Positions 34,897 to 46,503 of a stretch of DNA of 64,000 bases are shown piece after piece. This DNA is from Orobanche coerulescens (lineage: Eukaryota; Streptophyta; Magnoliopsida; Lamiales; Orobanchaceae): NCBI GenBank assembly GCA_033398695.1, contig CM065818.1, positions 33,380,001-33,444,000 on the forward strand. The letters run 5' to 3'. Below the pieces are notes generated by a model. That model was not told the DNA's origin. It saw only the letters and a list, made by a program, of their open reading frames with translations, and searched no databases. Made by a program: the position numbers and the translations under genes. Every line of letters starts with the position of its first letter. The stretch's first letter is position 1.

Positions 34897-37800
34897 CTGA
34901 TGAAGGTTAACTCAAATATTGATTGTTTGTAATTTCTGGGTCGCAAAATTGCATTAGTTTTTCTAATCTTCGTTCATTCTTGTGATACTTTTACAAGATA
35001 AATTGAAATTAGTGCCATTTCCAGAATTGAAGTCCCTCTGCATATATCATCAAAATTAATGAATACATTTACCAATTTTTTAATTTTAATCATTTTAACC
35101 GAGTTGAAACCCGGTTTGGATTATAGATTTCCTTTATATTATAATTTATTATAAAAACTCTAATTTTAAGAAATATTTTATAAATTTTCATACAGCAAGA
35201 AAAACCCGTTTTGATATAATTTATAATGAGTGTATGTTGGTAAGGATATATATTTTTTTAATTTAAACTATTTTGACGAAGTTAAAACCCTTTTAGATAA
35301 CCTGTTGTCACTTATCTTTACTTTTTTTTTTTTTTCCAATCAACTTTATATAACAAAAACTTCAATTTTATGAAATATTTTATAAATTTTTCTTACACAT
35401 GAAAGTTTAGTTTTAAAGAAAAAATATTTTATTGGTCCAAAATCATATTTTAAAATTAAAAATACAATTTATGATGCCGAGGGAATGATTGTAATGCACT
35501 GAAATCCATTAAAAAAGGGAGATTATTTTCCAATTTTATTGTGTGTAGGTCCAAACTACACCTTCATGCACGAAGCCACCTCAGCCCCTCCAGTGTCATA
35601 CTATGACTACATCATCATCGGCGGCGGCACCTCCGGCAGCCCACTAGCCGCCACGCTCTCCCAGAACGCCACCGTACTCCTCCTCGAGCGCGGCGGCTCT
35701 CCCTACGGCAACCCCAACATCACCGACCTCGCCGCCTTCGGCAGAGCCCTGACCGACCTCTCTCCCTCCTCCCCCTCCCAGCGCTTCATATCCGAGGAAG
35801 GCGTCATCAACTCCCGGGCACGCGTCCTCGGCGGCGGCAGCTGCCTCAACGCCGGTTTCTACACGCGAGCCGACTCCGACTACGTTCGCGCCGCAGGCTG
35901 GGATGGCCGTCTGGTGAACGAGTCGTACGGGTGGGTGGAGAGGATGGTGGCGTTCAAGCCGCCCATGAAGCAGTGGCAGACGGCGGTGAGGGATGGGCTG
36001 TTGGAGGCCGGTGTGAGCCCTTATAACGGGTTTACGTATGACCATTTGGTTGGGACTAAGGTTGGCGGCACCATTTTTGACGGGGAGGGGCGGCGGCACA
36101 CGGCGGCAGATCTTTTGAAGTATGCGAATCTGAAGGGGATTAATGTTATGTTGCATGCTACCGTCCATAAAATCTTGTTCAGAATCAAAGGTATTCTCTT
36201 CTCTTTCTCCTGCCTTTTATTTTCTTTTTATTCTTTTAATAATGGTGAATTAATTAATGTTGTTCTTAAACGGACCAACTAAAGTACACTAAAATCCCCA
36301 ATTTTGACGTGTCGATTAATTTTATGTACCAAAATTTTACAAATTAATTAACATTACTATTCTTTTTAAAAAGTACAGTTTTATTTCAAAACTAATTGGT
36401 GGTGAAGGAAGTAGCTTGTGGGGTAATCGAGTCGAGTCGAACATGACCAGGCTCGACCTCAAGATCAATTACAAAACTCGAAGCTCTGGAGCTTGATTGA
36501 GCACTATTTTTTAAGCTCGATCTTGACTCAATTTATATAATTTTAGAAAAAGTTTAAATTTATTTTTTATAAGTTACTAATATTATTATTTGTTATATAC
36601 TTGGGGTATATATTTTAAATAAATAAAAACGCTAAGGGCAAAGTTATAGATAGCTCAATTAGCCAATCGAGTCAAGTATAATTGATCTCGACATCTACTC
36701 AAATAGCTCGATCTCAGCTTGATTAACTTCGAGCTGATTTCAAATTTTTCCGCATCGATCCCGAGGCTCATGAGCAGGCCCAGCTCATTCACAATTTTGT
36801 AACAAATGATGTTTAGATATTACAATACTTATATTTTCTGGACGTGGAGTTAATGCTGCAACAACAATAACCAACGGCCAATCAATTCTAGTACGGAGAC
36901 TCTGTCAAAATCTAATTAAATGTCCATATTTCTAAAATATTGTGATCAACCCAAATTCACACACACACACACACACACACAAGAATACACTTCACACACA
37001 AACAGAGGTATTGCTAGCAATTATTATTGGCGTCAAACAGGGCGAAAGAAGCCATTAGCCCATGGGGTAGTGTTCAGAGACGCTTCGGGAAACAAGCACA
37101 GGGCATATTTAAATAGTGGGGCGAAGAATGAGATCATCATATCAGCTGGAGCACTTGGAAGCCCACAATTGTTGATGCTGAGTGGGGTAGGCCCATCTGA
37201 TCACCTTAAGACACATAACATAACGGTGGTCTTGGACCAGCCTTTAGTGGGCCAAGGTATGTCGGACAACCCAATGAACGCCATATTCGTACCGTCGCCT
37301 AGTCCAGTGGAGGTTTCGTTGATTCAGGTGGTCGGAATCACACAATTCGGAAGCTATATCGAAGCCGCCAGCGGAGAAGCCTTTGTCACGTCTCTGGATG
37401 AGAGAGACTTCGGGATGTTCTCTCCTAAGGTACGTCGGTATAATGTAATTTCATTATTGCAAGACCAAAATCCTGAAAAACATACTTTAGCAAAATTCTA
37501 AGATAGCTGCATGTATATACACCATTAGATCTATATCAAATGATTCCATCATGAATCTAAAAGTGAATATAGGTACAGATATGATACCCATATGGGTACC
37601 TTAAAACTTCCTCATACTTTATAGCAAACCCTGTCCAATTTATATACCTTAAAGATATAAATGTAAGATAGGAGTAAAAAGCTCAACTTATATACCGTAC
37701 TTTGCAATCCATAGCAAATTATACGTTGTTCAAATTAGATTTTTCAAGTGGGCGGAATAGAGTATTTGACATCATCTATATGTATATGCAGATTGGGCAG

Positions 37801-38532
37801 CTATCAACAGTCCCCCCAAAGCAAAGAACACCAGAAGCCTTATCCCAAGCAATCCAAGCCATGCAAGCCCTGGACCCTACAGTTTTCAGAGGTGGTTTCA
37901 TCCTAGAAAAGATCATGGGCCCCATATCCACCGGCCGATTACTCCTCAAGAACAAAAACCCTAACGACAACCCATCAGTCACATTCAACTACTTCGAGGA
38001 CCCAAAAGACCTGCAGAGATGCGTGCGCGGCCTTGGAGTCATAGAGTCCGTGATCGAATCGAAAGCCTTCACTCGATTCCGTTATGACTATCTGTCGCTC
38101 CCTGTGCTGCTCAACATGACGGCCAGCGCGCCGGTTAATCTCCTGCCCAAGCATGCAAACACGTCAGTTTCGTTGGAACAGTTCTGTAAGGACACTGTGA
38201 TGACAATATGGCATTATCATGGGGGATGCCAGGTTGGGAAAGTAGTTGATTCCAATTATAGGGTTCTCGGACTGGATGCTTTAAGAGTTATCGATGGCTC
38301 GACTTTTGGTTATTCTCCCGGGACTAATCCTCAGGCCACTGTTATGATGTTAGGAAGGTGAGTAAAACTGCTAAATGGTTTTCTTTTTTCGCTTTTAATC
38401 TAATCATTATTATGATTTTTTTGGTGCGCGCACGCGCGCCTGTTAATAATATCTATATTTTTATATGTTCCGTGCAGGTACATGGGAGTGAAAATAATGC
38501 AAGAGAGATTTAGAGGTGACAAAACAAAATGA
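34767..38532 (+). CDS. HOTHEAD-like GMC oxidoreductase (FAD-dependent), 5 exons
   Basis: Exons: 34767-34863, 35549-36190, 37041-37429, 37792-38357, 38478-38532. Introns are GT-AG and the joined frame is open for 582 codons, normal for the family. Residues 1 to about 30 are a signal peptide (FAAFVGVLLIAISSS). The FAD-binding loop GGGTSG is at residues 57-62, the GMC signature ARVLGGGSCLNAGFY at about 115-130. The C-terminal active-site region has HYHGG (His517, His519) and the paired Asn555 in TNPQAT. In Arabidopsis HOTHEAD is needed for cuticle formation and organ separation, with a proposed role in making long-chain dicarboxylic acids; mandelonitrile lyases are close relatives, so substrate is not certain. 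The signal peptide points to the secretory pathway. Exon 2 is strikingly GC-rich compared with the introns. No defects seen. Confidence 0.94.
36410..36800. other. Possible hAT-type MITE remnant in intron 2 of the HOTHEAD-like gene
   Basis: GAGTCGAGTCGAAC and several AGCTCGA words at the left, and GCTCATGAGCAGGCCCAGCTC at the right, resemble the GCTCGA-rich ends of plant hAT MITEs. Ends and TSD could not be fixed. Confidence 0.3.
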
Positions 38533-38655
38533 TAGATTAATTTTCACTTGTTTCATTTTCTGATTATATAAGGCTGTAGTATCTCAAGACTTATTTTTAT
38601 AAGTTTCATGAATCTGTGTAGTTTTTTTTTTTTCCACTTATCTCTTTACTCTTTC

Positions 38656-38696
<41 letters not shown>

Positions 38697-38699
<3 letters not shown>

Positions 38700-39754
38700 G
38701 GGTGGGTTATGGAGTGAAATGGTATAAGTGTAAGAAATAGGAATGATTGTGAGCCATTAATCCTTGGAGATTAATGACCTGATTTCGTTACGTGTGCTAA
38801 CACGGAAACTAGGAGTCTTGAATTTAATTATTGGGGTACCAATGTAATTTGATTAATTTATTAGATGGGAAGGTACTAAAATCATGGGAAGTTCCTATAT
38901 TCATGGGATTTCATATTTTAGGTTAATATCTATTTTTTTATGGGATTTCATATTTTTTAGTCGTTCAAATATTTTATATTTTTGGTGTATTTATTTTTAT
39001 TTTTTTAAAAACTAACATTATCTTTTTTTTCTATTTGATTTTTATTTTTAAAAATCGGAACTGTTGTGCTAACCATTTGTTTTGTGTGTGCTGCAAATTG
39101 GAAAATAGAGTGCGGTTCTGGTTATATTCCAATTATGTGATTTTTTTGTTATGCTTTATTGTGTACAATACAGTCAATTTTGATACAATGTGTTGTGCTT
39201 TATTTTTTTGGAAGATAAATAATCATACTCGTTTTCAAGTATAGGTACAAAATGATTTTCGCGTCATTTACTAAAAAAATACAATAAATACAATAAGACT
39301 CCATTTGTAAATCCCATAAACTGCTATGCAAACATTACATACCATATATGCTAGTATTACCTATTAAATGTGCTAATACAAATAACATTTTAATGCTAAA
39401 CTCTACTATTAAAACATTAACAGAAATAAAATGTATTAACAATGCAAAATTTTACAGATTTAAGTGCTAACTATCACACAAATGACATCACAATAATTAT
39501 CAAAACAATATTATCAAAGGTGCTAAAATTTGGGAAGAGATAAGAAGTGGGATATGAAATCCCATGATTGTAGGAAATACCAAACATAAAATCTGTATAA
39601 TTACAAAAATATCCCCTCAAAAATATTCCGCGTAGCACACTTAGGCTAACTCTTTAGCACAACGTGCACAAATCGCAGCCATTAATCACCAAAGATCAAG
39701 GGCCCAGAATCATTCTTATTTCTTACGGAAAAAAGCTTTCCTACCTGAACCTAT

Positions 39755-39757
<3 letters not shown>
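38697..39757. mobile_element. Non-autonomous inverted-repeat element inserted in (TA)n
   Basis: (TA)n runs of 38 bp or more lie on both sides. GAATGATTGTGAGCC near 38740 and TGTGCTAACACGG near 38796 reappear inverted near 39702 and 39640 with a few changes; the matching arms cover about 130 bp. Interior AT-rich, no transposase; a short frame at 39035-39244 is not convincing. Superfamily not determined. Confidence 0.6.

Positions 39758-39801
<44 letters not shown>
39758..39801. repeat. (TA)n microsatellite
   Basis: About 44 bp of pure TA repeat; with the run at 38659-38696 it marks the insertion target of the element between them. Confidence 0.9.
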
Positions 39802-39802
<1 letters not shown>

Positions 39803-40792
39803 TTGGAAGAATTTCGGAATTCAACTACTCATTCGAAAAGGGAAAATTAGATATATTTTATCAGGTAAAAAACAGGATAAACAACAAGAAACAAAACTAT
39901 AAGCAGCAACAACAGCCACCCGCCATTAGTGACTTGGTCGCCATCACAAAGGGCCAAGGCCACTCTGCCGACCATCTCGTCATCGCAACACATTCAAACC
40001 CGACAAGGGTGTCCGACAGAATATCTAATTTTCTCAATTTTGATATGCAGTCATACAAAAAAAAATGTAAATGTTACCACTCGTGGAATTAGCAATGTTA
40101 CCAATATTATGCTTCGTTTTCTCATACCTCCCGTGTCTTCTAATTGTTGCAATATTGGGAAAGATCTCGCAGTTCAATGAATGAATTTGACTATCAATAG
40201 AAAAATCTCGCGTTCAACTCTAGGACTACCGATTCTAGCCAACGATCGCATATTGTAGGTTTATTCAGACTAAATCATATATCTTCATAGCACAATTTGA
40301 AAACTCTTGCGTAATCGACTATGCTATTCGCCACAAACATTAAGAGAATTAAACAATTATGGCTTTAACGTCCTAACTAAATGTTATTTTGATATTGAAC
40401 AAATGATCCTTTTTGTATCAATCAATCAAAACAACAATACTCATCAAGAAGTACAGAAAATATATAAGTAAAAGAGAAATAGAAGAGTAATTAAAACTAA
40501 ATGGATCTCACAAATCGCGTAGAACGAAGTCTTGAATTATCCTTCAGCCGGAAAATAAGTTTACCAATCCATGGACATGGATATCATCAGCATCATAGAA
40601 GAATCTGGAATTATTGATGGGCATGGGAAGGAGAAAAGTCATGATGGAGAAGCGAGAAAAAAAATTATAAACCTAGGTGAAATAGTTCATTCTCTAATAA
40701 ACCTAGTCCGAACAGAAAACATGTTAAAAAATTTGAGAACATTTCTCTATCAAAAATATCCAAATATAAGAAGTCTAGCATAATCAAGACAT
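39802..40792. other. Intergenic DNA, nothing recognised
   Basis: Short frames (for example about 70 codons at 40571-40783) have no recognisable domain or gene context. No RNA gene or bounded repeat seen. Confidence 0.45.
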
Positions 40793-40795
40793 TAA

Positions 40796-41258
40796 GGGCC
40801 CGTTTGGATTGGCTTTTAAAAAAAAAAAAGCAAAAGCCAAAAGCAGAAGCAGAAGAAGCAATTTAATTTGTGTTTAGACGAGTTTTCATAAAAGCAGCCT
40901 TTCAGAAGAAAGTGTTTGGATTGTTTAAAATTAAAAGTGCTTTTAACTGTTAAAATTACCAAAAAGGGCGTGCTGTCTTTTCAATACTGTTGTCTTTATT
41001 TAAATTAAATGTATTATATTAAAGGTATTGTATTAATACAATATAGGGCTGCGATGGAGAGAAGACATCAATTGCCCTAAAATTTAATTTAATTTAGGGG
41101 TAATTTGGCAATTTCAAGAAAAATCTGCTTCTGCTTTTTTGACAAGCAGCTTTGGGCTTTTGAAAGTGCTTCTGCTAAGCACTATCCAAACACTATAAAT
41201 AGCTTTTTTTAAAAGCAAAAGCCATAAGCCCCTCCCAAAAGCTAATCCAAACACCCCC
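40796..41258. mobile_element. PIF/Harbinger-type MITE
   Basis: Left end GGGCCCGTTTGGATTGGCTT and right end TAATCCAAACACCCCC are inverted copies with few mismatches. A 3 bp duplication TAA at 40793-40795 and 41259-41261 fits the TWA target of PIF/Harbinger. The 463 bp are non-coding and rich in AAAAGC words. Confidence 0.72.
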
Positions 41259-41261
41259 TAA

Positions 41262-41813
41262 GTCTTGTTATCGTCACCTGATTTTTGTTGAACTGGAAAT
41301 ATTTTCACTGAATAAAATTAATTTAACCGACTACAACTGATTTTGAATGATTGAAATATACTTTTATTGATCAAGACTGATTTTTACTGATATATAAAGT
41401 ATTATTTACTATGTGAAATTACTGATATTTACTGACTAAAACTGAGTTTTACTGATTGATACTAAATTTTACTGATTAAAACTTATTTTTACTAATCAAG
41501 ACTTAATTTTACGCATTAAAACTTATTTTACCTTGAACATTATCTTCTTAAGTTGAAGAAAACAAAGCCTAAGAAGAAGACAAAGATAGTCAAAATCTAG
41601 TGTACCGATGCCGTCTGCCCACGCCTTACACTGGAAGGTCAGTCCATCTGATAGCACGCCCACACCTTATGCAGAATTCGATTCTTTCGTTTGCACAAAC
41701 CATCTTTCAACCTAATTATCATGAATATTATTACGAATAATAATATGCACTGAATTACAGCTCACATTACAGCTCATATTACAGCTCATAGTTAAATTAG
41801 ATTAAATTCAAAT
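41262..41813. other. Intergenic DNA with ACTGATTTTTACTGA-like words
   Basis: From about 41330 to 41530 the words ACTGATTTT and ACTGATT recur irregularly, a diverged simple-repeat stretch. No gene seen. Confidence 0.4.
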
Positions 41814-41828
41814 AATGTTGTAGTCAAT

Positions 41829-42593
41829 TAGGCCTGCACTGGCTCACAGAATAAAGGCAGGGTGGTTGAAGTGGAAGAGTGCCACAGGGGTTTTATGTGA
41901 TCCTGGCATGCCGCATAGATTAAAGGGTAAATTTTACCACACGGCAATTAGGCCTGCACTGTTATATGGCACCGAGTGTTGGGCTGTAAAACAGTGTCAC
42001 GTTCAAAAGATGAATGTGGCAGAGATGCGTATGCTACGATGGATGTGTGGTCATACAAAAAAGGATCGGCTCAGAAATGAGGTGATTAGAGAGAAGGTAA
42101 GAGTTGCGTCTATAGAAGACAAGATGATGGAGAATCGATTACGATGGTTTGGTCATGTGAGAAGAAGACCTATTGATGCCCCAGTGAGGAGGCTAGAAAG
42201 TTGGGGAACAAGTAATGTTGTGAAAGGTAGAGGAAGACCCAAGAAAACTTGGATAAAGATGATTGAAAATGATATGTGGTTTCTTGGAATTGGAGAAAGT
42301 ATGGCGATGGAGAGGCAAATGTGGCGGGAAAGAATACGGATGGTGGATGGAGTCTGATTTTTTTTTTTATTCCTATTTTTTTTTATTTCATGTTATCTTT
42401 TAATTTATTTTTCAGGATTTTTCATTTTTTTTTTTTAACATTCATTCTCTTTTTTGTATTTGTTTTTTTCTCTACTTTTTCCCTCTTTTTTCCTTTTATG
42501 TTATTTATATAACGATTATTGACGGTTTTAAAGTTTGATTCATGTTAGCCGACCCCAAATCATTTTGGGACTAAGGCTTAGATGTTGTTGTTG
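41829..42593 (+). mobile_element. 5'-truncated RTE-clade LINE
   Basis: A 15 bp TSD, AATGTTGTAGTCAAT, lies at 41814-41828 and 42594-42608. The 3' end has the words TTAGCCGACCCCAAATCATT and GGGACTAAGGCTTAGATG and a (TTG)n tail, typical of plant RTE LINEs. The 5' end begins within the reverse transcriptase gene, the normal result of incomplete target-primed reverse transcription. Confidence 0.88.
41866..42357 (+). pseudogene. C-terminal part of RTE-type LINE polyprotein
   Basis: About 163 codons open to a TGA at 42355. The motifs RPALLYGTECWAVK, EMRMLRWMCGHTKKDR and RLRWFGHVRRR are the well-known C-terminal end of plant RTE-clade reverse transcriptases, after the catalytic palm. The catalytic residues and the endonuclease are missing, so it cannot be functional. 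The downstream 3' untranslated part is T-rich. Confidence 0.86.
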
Positions 42594-42595
42594 AA

Positions 42596-42932
42596 TGTTG
42601 TAGTCAATGGTTGTTAATAGGTTGCCTTGTATAGTCCTACAATTGCTCCTGTAATTTTGTATACCTTCCTTGTATAGTCTGTATACCTCTGTTATATATT
42701 GATGAATAAGATTGAAGGCAATAATAAAAAGCCTTTACATTCAAACTCTATATGGTATCAGAGCGCCTTCTAACTCGGAAGAGTATAACGATCCTTCATT
42801 TGTTTCATCATCTTCTTCTAAATCATTCCTATGACAACCTCACAAACCATAATTCCCATCACCACTGCAACCCACTTTCCCACCAAACTTACCTCGCAAA
42901 ATTTTCCCGTATGGCGGCGTCAAGTTCAGTAA
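42596..42932 (+). mobile_element. Remnant of a Ty1/Copia element (LTR end, primer site, gag start)
   Basis: TGGTATCAGAGC at 42753-42764 is a perfect initiator tRNA-Met primer site. The sequence before it (from about TGTTGTAGTCAATGG at 42596) would be the LTR. An ATG at 42831 opens 33 codons ending TAA at 42930; its end PTKLTSQNFPVWRRQVQ matches the start of Copia gag proteins. The rest of the element is not recognisable. The RTE LINE inserted right at its LTR start. Confidence 0.68.
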
Positions 42933-44110
42933 AACCACGCGAAAGAATCAATAATACCACTTCAACAAAAATATATGCATCCAAGGGATGAAGAACACGA
43001 TCCTTTTTTCCTTTAGTCATTCTCTCCAAAGTTATTTTGTACTTTTGATCTTTCGTGAAGACGGTAGCTTCGCACCACTTATAGGTAAGTCAAGTGCTAT
43101 TATTGTTTATAATGTGTTTTTTCACATTGACCTCTAAAAGAGGACAACTGTTTCGGTCTTTTTTCTTTTTTTTTGGGAGTAGTGGACTAGGTGGAGTAGA
43201 CATTGGAAGACCAGAATTTCAAACAGCTCATGATTGATATCCAATAGGTTCGTGGAGGGAAATCAAGAAAGAGGGAAGTCTTGGCTTATAGAGTGGTTAA
43301 TATCTAAAGAAAAATGCTAAGGCTCAAATTTCTCTCACTAGGGTTATTACATGAGGGTTGGCTTTAGAACAAGAGGTCAAGATGATAACAAAAAGGGTTC
43401 ATAACCTAAACCATATTTTGATTCGACGCACCTAATTTGTGGAAGGGATTGAGTAAGATGTGCATAACAATGCAAGTGCCGAAGAAACCAACAATACATG
43501 ACAACATACAGTCAAATAAACGGAGCATGATATAAGATGTTTGCTCATACGCCCAAATCTAACCAAAAACAGGGTTACAATTGCTACGTCAATGTATTAT
43601 CCCGTCAATGTATTATCCATCAATCAACCGTCAAGAATGATCAATCACAGTGCAGTACCAACATATAATGCCAAGCAGTACTATAAAAGATACATTTTAA
43701 AACACGTATTTTACATCGATTATATGTCAAGCTGGTGTAAAGAAAAAAACGTTGAAACTACATCGGTTTTGCAGAAACCATTGTCAAATTACATATTTTA
43801 CTATGGTTTACAAAAACCGACATAGCTGTAAAATCGTTTATTTACTATGATTTTTAGAATAAACTGATGTAAAATCCTTACATTTAAGGACGGATACATA
43901 AATCGACGTAAATTTGGCGATTTTCTTTAATAAATGCCAGTACCTCCCTTCCTCGTCCCAATTCTTCCCTTCTTCAGACAAAAAATTCTCCCTCGCCCAA
44001 ATTATGTTTTCTCTCACGTCTTCCTCTGAAAAGGTACTCATATATAAATCCATTTGTGCGGAAAGTTGAATTTAAGCAAAGACTAGCGAGAAATTCCTAC
44101 TTCCTTTGGG
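42933..44110. other. Mostly unassigned DNA with CACTA-like words
   Basis: No gene seen. At about 43735-43910 repeated words such as ACTACATCGGTTTTGCAGAAACC and their inverses (TTTACAAAAACCGACAT) recall the subterminal repeats of CACTA transposons, but no CACTA ends or 3 bp TSD were found. Confidence 0.4.
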
Positions 44111-45978
44111 TAGAGGTGGCCAATGGCCCGGTCTGTGGGCCGGATTGGGGGGGGGGGGGGGGGGGGCTGGTTGGAGTGATTAGAGCTGTTAGTGGGTGGA
44201 TAAAGTCGAGAACCGGATCGATCCGAACCGATAAGTTTATCGGTCGGGAATGAATACAATTTTTAGATTTGGTATCCGATAAGACCCGGACCGGTAACCC
44301 GATAAGAAAACACCTATAAAAGACGGAAATAGGGTTTCTGCGTTTATTTCTTCTCTTGTTTGAGAAGTCCGCCGCCTCGCCTCTCAGTCTCTCATCTCTG
44401 CCTCTCTCTCTCTCGTCTTTCACTCTCTATCTTTTTTTTTCTCTTTGATTTTACGCAACGGCAAGCAAACCTAAGGGTTTTAATCCTTGAATCCATAAAC
44501 AAGAAGGTCGATTCAGTGGTTTTTCATCTCGATCTTCAACCGATTTCAACAGATTCAAGTTCAACATATAAAAATCTTGTGAGTATGTCAGCGATTTTTT
44601 GTGTGTATGTCAGCGATTCAAGTTAAATATATGTCAGCGATTTTTTTGTGAAATTTATTTTTTGTTAATGGCGATTCAAGTTATTCATCGGGGTTTGATT
44701 TAAGTTTTCAAATTGGGGATTTCGAATTAATGTTTCCAATTTTCGGGTTTTTATCTTATTTGGGTTTTCAAATTAGGGGTTTTGTAGTTAGGGTTTCAAA
44801 TTAGGGGTTTTGTAGTTAGGGTTTCTAATTTTCGGGTTTTTATCTTATTTGGGTTTTTATCTTATTTGGGATTTCGAATTAGGGTTTTATCTCATGTATA
44901 ATCTAGTAATCCGTAAACATGTGGCTTCTTTTGTAATTAGTTGTTGAGTTGTTGGTTAATAATAACAGTGTTTCAATTAGTGGCTTATTTTGAATAATAA
45001 CAGTGGCTTCTTTTGAAACAGTGGCTTCTTTTGAAACAGTGGCTTCTTTTGAAACAATTGGTTAATAATAACAGTGGCTTCTTTTGAAACACTGTTAAAA
45101 ATAGGCTTTATATGTGGTTTCAATTAGTTGTTTTCAAATTATTTGTAATTTATTTGTTATTTTTAACTTGTATATGAGATGTCTTATCAGGATTTTTGTT
45201 GTAGTCCAATGATGAATAATGAATTCGATATTGATGTGGATGATGATGAGGTCAGAGGAGGGATTGAGAATGGAGAACTGTTGGACATCAATGATAATAG
45301 TCAAATTGACGGGTCAACCGCTGATGGTGAAGCCGCAGCTTTGGATGACTCTGTCAGGAATGCTAGAACAAGAGCAAAGAAATCTATTGTCCATACTGAG
45401 ATGGAAGTAATTACTCTTCCAGATGGAAAAAAAGAAATGGAAGTGCAAATGGTGTGGTGCTCTTTATACTTTTGATCTTGTGCATGGCAATACATCAAAT
45501 GGTAAGAAACACTTGAAATCCTGTGTTCAAAGAAAACTGAAACTAGATCCATCTGAAAAACCTGGCTCTCAATCAAGGTTAAATACTGATTTGTTTACTA
45601 CTGATGGTGATAATCCTTCTCTTGTTGCTTGGAAATATGATCATGCTAAGGTTAGGGTCCTTGCTGCCCACATGGTATTAGGACATGAATTTCCTTTTCT
45701 GATTATGGAGGGTGTTATTTTCAATAGATTTTTGAGGGAAATTAATCCTTATATAAAAGGATTACTAGGCATGCAGTGAAAACAGAGTGTCAAAAATATT
45801 ACAATGATGAGAAGGTTAAGATGAAAACTGTAATGTCTAAGATTAATAGAATAGGGTTAACCACTGACTTATGGTGGTCAAATGATTAGAGAATTGGTTA
45901 CATGACTGTAACAAGCCATTTTATTGACTCTAAATGGCGGCTACAGTTGACAATGCATCACCAAATGATGCTTGCATA
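44111..45978 (+). mobile_element. 5' part of a third hAT element, cut by LTR#2
   Basis: It starts TAGAGGTGGCCAATGGCCCGG, the usual end of RICESLEEPER-like plant hAT elements. A run of about 22 G at 44148-44167 lies in its terminal region. A transposase pseudogene starts at 45179. LTR#2 inserts at 45979, and because later insertions push the rest beyond 64000, the right end, TSD and full length cannot be seen. Confidence 0.72.
45179..45978 (+). pseudogene. hAT transposase pseudogene (BED zinc finger, RICESLEEPER-like)
   Basis: The ATG at 45179 opens an acidic N-terminal part. At about 45428 a shift in a run of A leads into a BED zinc finger, WKCKWCGALYTF followed by KKHLKSC. A further shift at about 45770 leads into the core with RIGLTTDLWWSND, where an in-frame TAG (near 45888) sits one codon before RIGYMTVTSHFIDSKW. 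The frame is then lost at the LTR#2 insertion. Three defects plus the insertion make it inactive. DAYSLEEPER/RICESLEEPER proteins are sometimes domesticated, but nothing here suggests that. Confidence 0.82.
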
Positions 45979-46503
45979 TGTAATATCCGTACCTTTCCAT
46001 TTTTAGCAGTTTCTATTTTTGGTGTATGTCTATTTTTATCGACTCGCTTGTAACTGTTTCGACATTTTGAAGCTACTTTATTCTTGGAGTTTTTCCACTT
46101 GGACGAGTTTCAGAGATGTTTTTACATAAATCCATTCTATGTTATGTTTCGTCGTATGTACGTTCGATTCTCGTAAAACTTGTTCGTCTTCGTTGTTTCT
46201 TTGTTTACATGAGTTCGTATGGTTGAGTTGTTCATGTTGTGAGTTTCGGTTTGTCAATCCGACGTTGTATCATGATTTTCGGACACTTGGGCCATTTTTG
46301 TAATTTCCTATAAGTCTAGGGAATTTCATCTTCTTTTCGTATTTCGGATTCCCCGGTAGTCGGAATTGTATTTTCTTTTAACGGTTAGGTTCGTCATCGA
46401 ATATACTTCGTAACCATACTTTTGGTTCGATAGCAGGTCCGGGTTTCGAAGTCGTCCGGGACAGTTCGAACGACAACTTCTTAGACTGCTGTCCAATAGA
46501 GTG

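Noticed and set aside
35644..36168. 174-codon minus-strand frame
   Set aside because: Antisense shadow of GC-rich exon 2 of the HOTHEAD-like gene.
38430..38450. GC-alternating tract in intron 4 of the HOTHEAD-like gene as Z-DNA signal
   Set aside because: Only about 18 bp and no supporting context.
39664..40180. 142- and 83-codon frames
   Set aside because: The first translates a (TA)n repeat as Ile-Tyr; neither has a recognisable domain.
44148..44167. Poly-G run as a regulatory quadruplex
   Set aside because: A single run in the terminal region of a dead hAT; may also vary by sequencing slippage. Not enough to claim function.
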